A DNA stretch of 13,461 bases from Gammaproteobacteria bacterium. GTDB lineage: Bacteria; Pseudomonadota; Gammaproteobacteria; Xanthomonadales; Wenzhouxiangellaceae. The position numbers and the translations under genes are program-made. Shown in pieces: positions 12,794 to 13,461 of the stretch. Position 1 is the stretch's first letter. Each line of letters starts with the position of its first letter. The DNA lies in assembly GCA_003561495.1 (NCBI GenBank), contig PWWM01000222.1, forward strand, positions 1 through 13,461, in the 5' to 3' direction. The notes under the pieces are model-generated. The model was not told the origin of the DNA. It worked only from the letters and a program-made list of their open reading frames with translations, and did no database searches.

Positions 12794-13461
12794 ATGGCTG
12801 AAATGTCTGACCGGCAATCATCTTCAGCAACCGCCTCGGTCGAGACTCGCCTGAAAGTCACCGAGATCTTCACTTCCATCCAGGGTGAGTCCGAGCTGAG
12901 CGGCTGGCCCACGGTGTTCGTGCGCCTGACCGGCTGCCCGCTACGCTGTCGCTGGTGCGATACGCCGTATTCATTTCATGGCGGACAGTGGAAAACCTTC
13001 GACGAGATCCTGGCCGAGATCGAATCCTCCGGGGTGCGACATGTCTGCGTGACCGGCGGCGAGCCGCTGGCCCAGAAGCGCTGCATTCCGTTCCTGAAAC
13101 GATTGTGCGATGCCGGCTACATCGTCTCGCTGGAGACCAGCGGCGCCATCGCCGTCGATTCGGTCGATCCACGCGTCATCAAGGTCGTCGACTTCAAGGC
13201 CCCGGGCTCCGGCGAAGCCGAGCGCAACCTGTGGGACATCCTCGACCACCTCCAGCCCCACGACCAGATCAAGTTCGTCCTGGCTGACCGCACCGACTTC
13301 GACTGGGCCATCGAACAAGTCCGCACCCGCCAACTCGACCGCTGGACCGTACTCCTCTCCCCCGTCTGGAACGAACTCCACCCGAGAGACCTGGCCGAGT
13401 GGATCGTGGCGGCCGGGGCGCCGGTTAAACTCCAGGTCCAACTCCACAAGTATTTGTGGGG
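12794..13461 (+). CDS. queE: 7-carboxy-7-deazaguanine synthase QueE (3' end cut by window edge)
   Basis: A radical SAM enzyme that converts 6-carboxytetrahydropterin to 7-carboxy-7-deazaguanine in queuosine tRNA synthesis. About 222 codons are visible. TEIFTSIQGESELSGWPTVF (23-42) is the family opening. The iron-sulfur motif CPLRCRWC holds Cys48, Cys52 and Cys55 in the CX3CX2C spacing. VTGGEPL (86-92) and VVDFKAPGSGE are also family marks. The last visible residues, LQLHKYLWG-like sequence, lie near the normal C-terminus, so few codons are missing. ATG 12794 is chosen, giving a polar extension of about 19 residues before the conserved part; ATG 12803 is equally possible, and neither has a clear Shine-Dalgarno. 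The position after cpoB matches pseudomonads, where queC follows. Confidence 0.94.
   Translation, partial: MAEMSDRQSSSATASVETRLKVTEIFTSIQGESELSGWPTVFVRLTGCPLRCRWCDTPYSFHGGQWKTFDEILAEIESSGVRHVCVTGGEPLAQKRCIPFLKRLCDAGYIVSLETSGAIAVDSVDPRVIKVVDFKAPGSGEAERNLWDILDHLQPHDQIKFVLADRTDFDWAIEQVRTRQLDRWTVLLSPVWNELHPRDLAEWIVAAGAPVKLQVQLHKYLW

Overview
The window is a GC-rich, densely coded stretch of a gammaproteobacterial chromosome. The gene order yebC-ruvC-ruvA-ruvB-ybgC-tolQ-tolR-tolA-tolB-pal-cpoB-queE is the one known from pseudomonads and xanthomonads. A GTAG-footed REP-like hairpin and short heptamer tandem repeats between genes also suggest a relative of the Xanthomonadales/Wenzhouxiangella/Chromatiales group. 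That placement is an inference from layout and style; no database search was possible.

Left part (1-4535): a minus-strand YcbB/LdtD-type L,D-transpeptidase is cut off by the left window edge. A 102-bp gap separates it from a divergent AbgT-family inner-membrane transporter. That transporter converges on an unrecognised secreted protein on the minus strand. The 178-bp convergent gap between them holds a REP-like hairpin. The secreted protein is in turn divergent from yebC across a gap of about 110 bp.

Right part (4578-13461): twelve plus-strand genes follow with gaps of at most 65 bp and several start/stop overlaps, so they look like one or a few overlapping transcription units. They begin with YebC, a ribosome-linked regulator, and RuvC/RuvA/RuvB, the Holliday-junction resolvase and branch-migration motor. 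Next come the acyl-CoA thioesterase YbgC and the complete Tol-Pal envelope machine: the TolQ-TolR proton-driven motor, the TolA spanning helix, periplasmic TolB, the lipoprotein Pal and the coordinator CpoB. The last gene is QueE (queuosine/7-deazaguanine synthesis), which runs off the right edge probably only a few codons before its end.

All genes appear intact, with the expected catalytic residues, and no frameshift, insertion sequence, tRNA, rRNA or CRISPR array was seen. I did not find an obviously new multi-gene system. The unusual features are smaller. Two 7-bp tandem repeat arrays sit directly after stop codons, and the one before ruvC replaces a Shine-Dalgarno sequence. There is a REP-like element, a TolA whose long helix contains no lysine, a tolA-tolB overlap of about 50 bp, and one unrecognised secreted protein.
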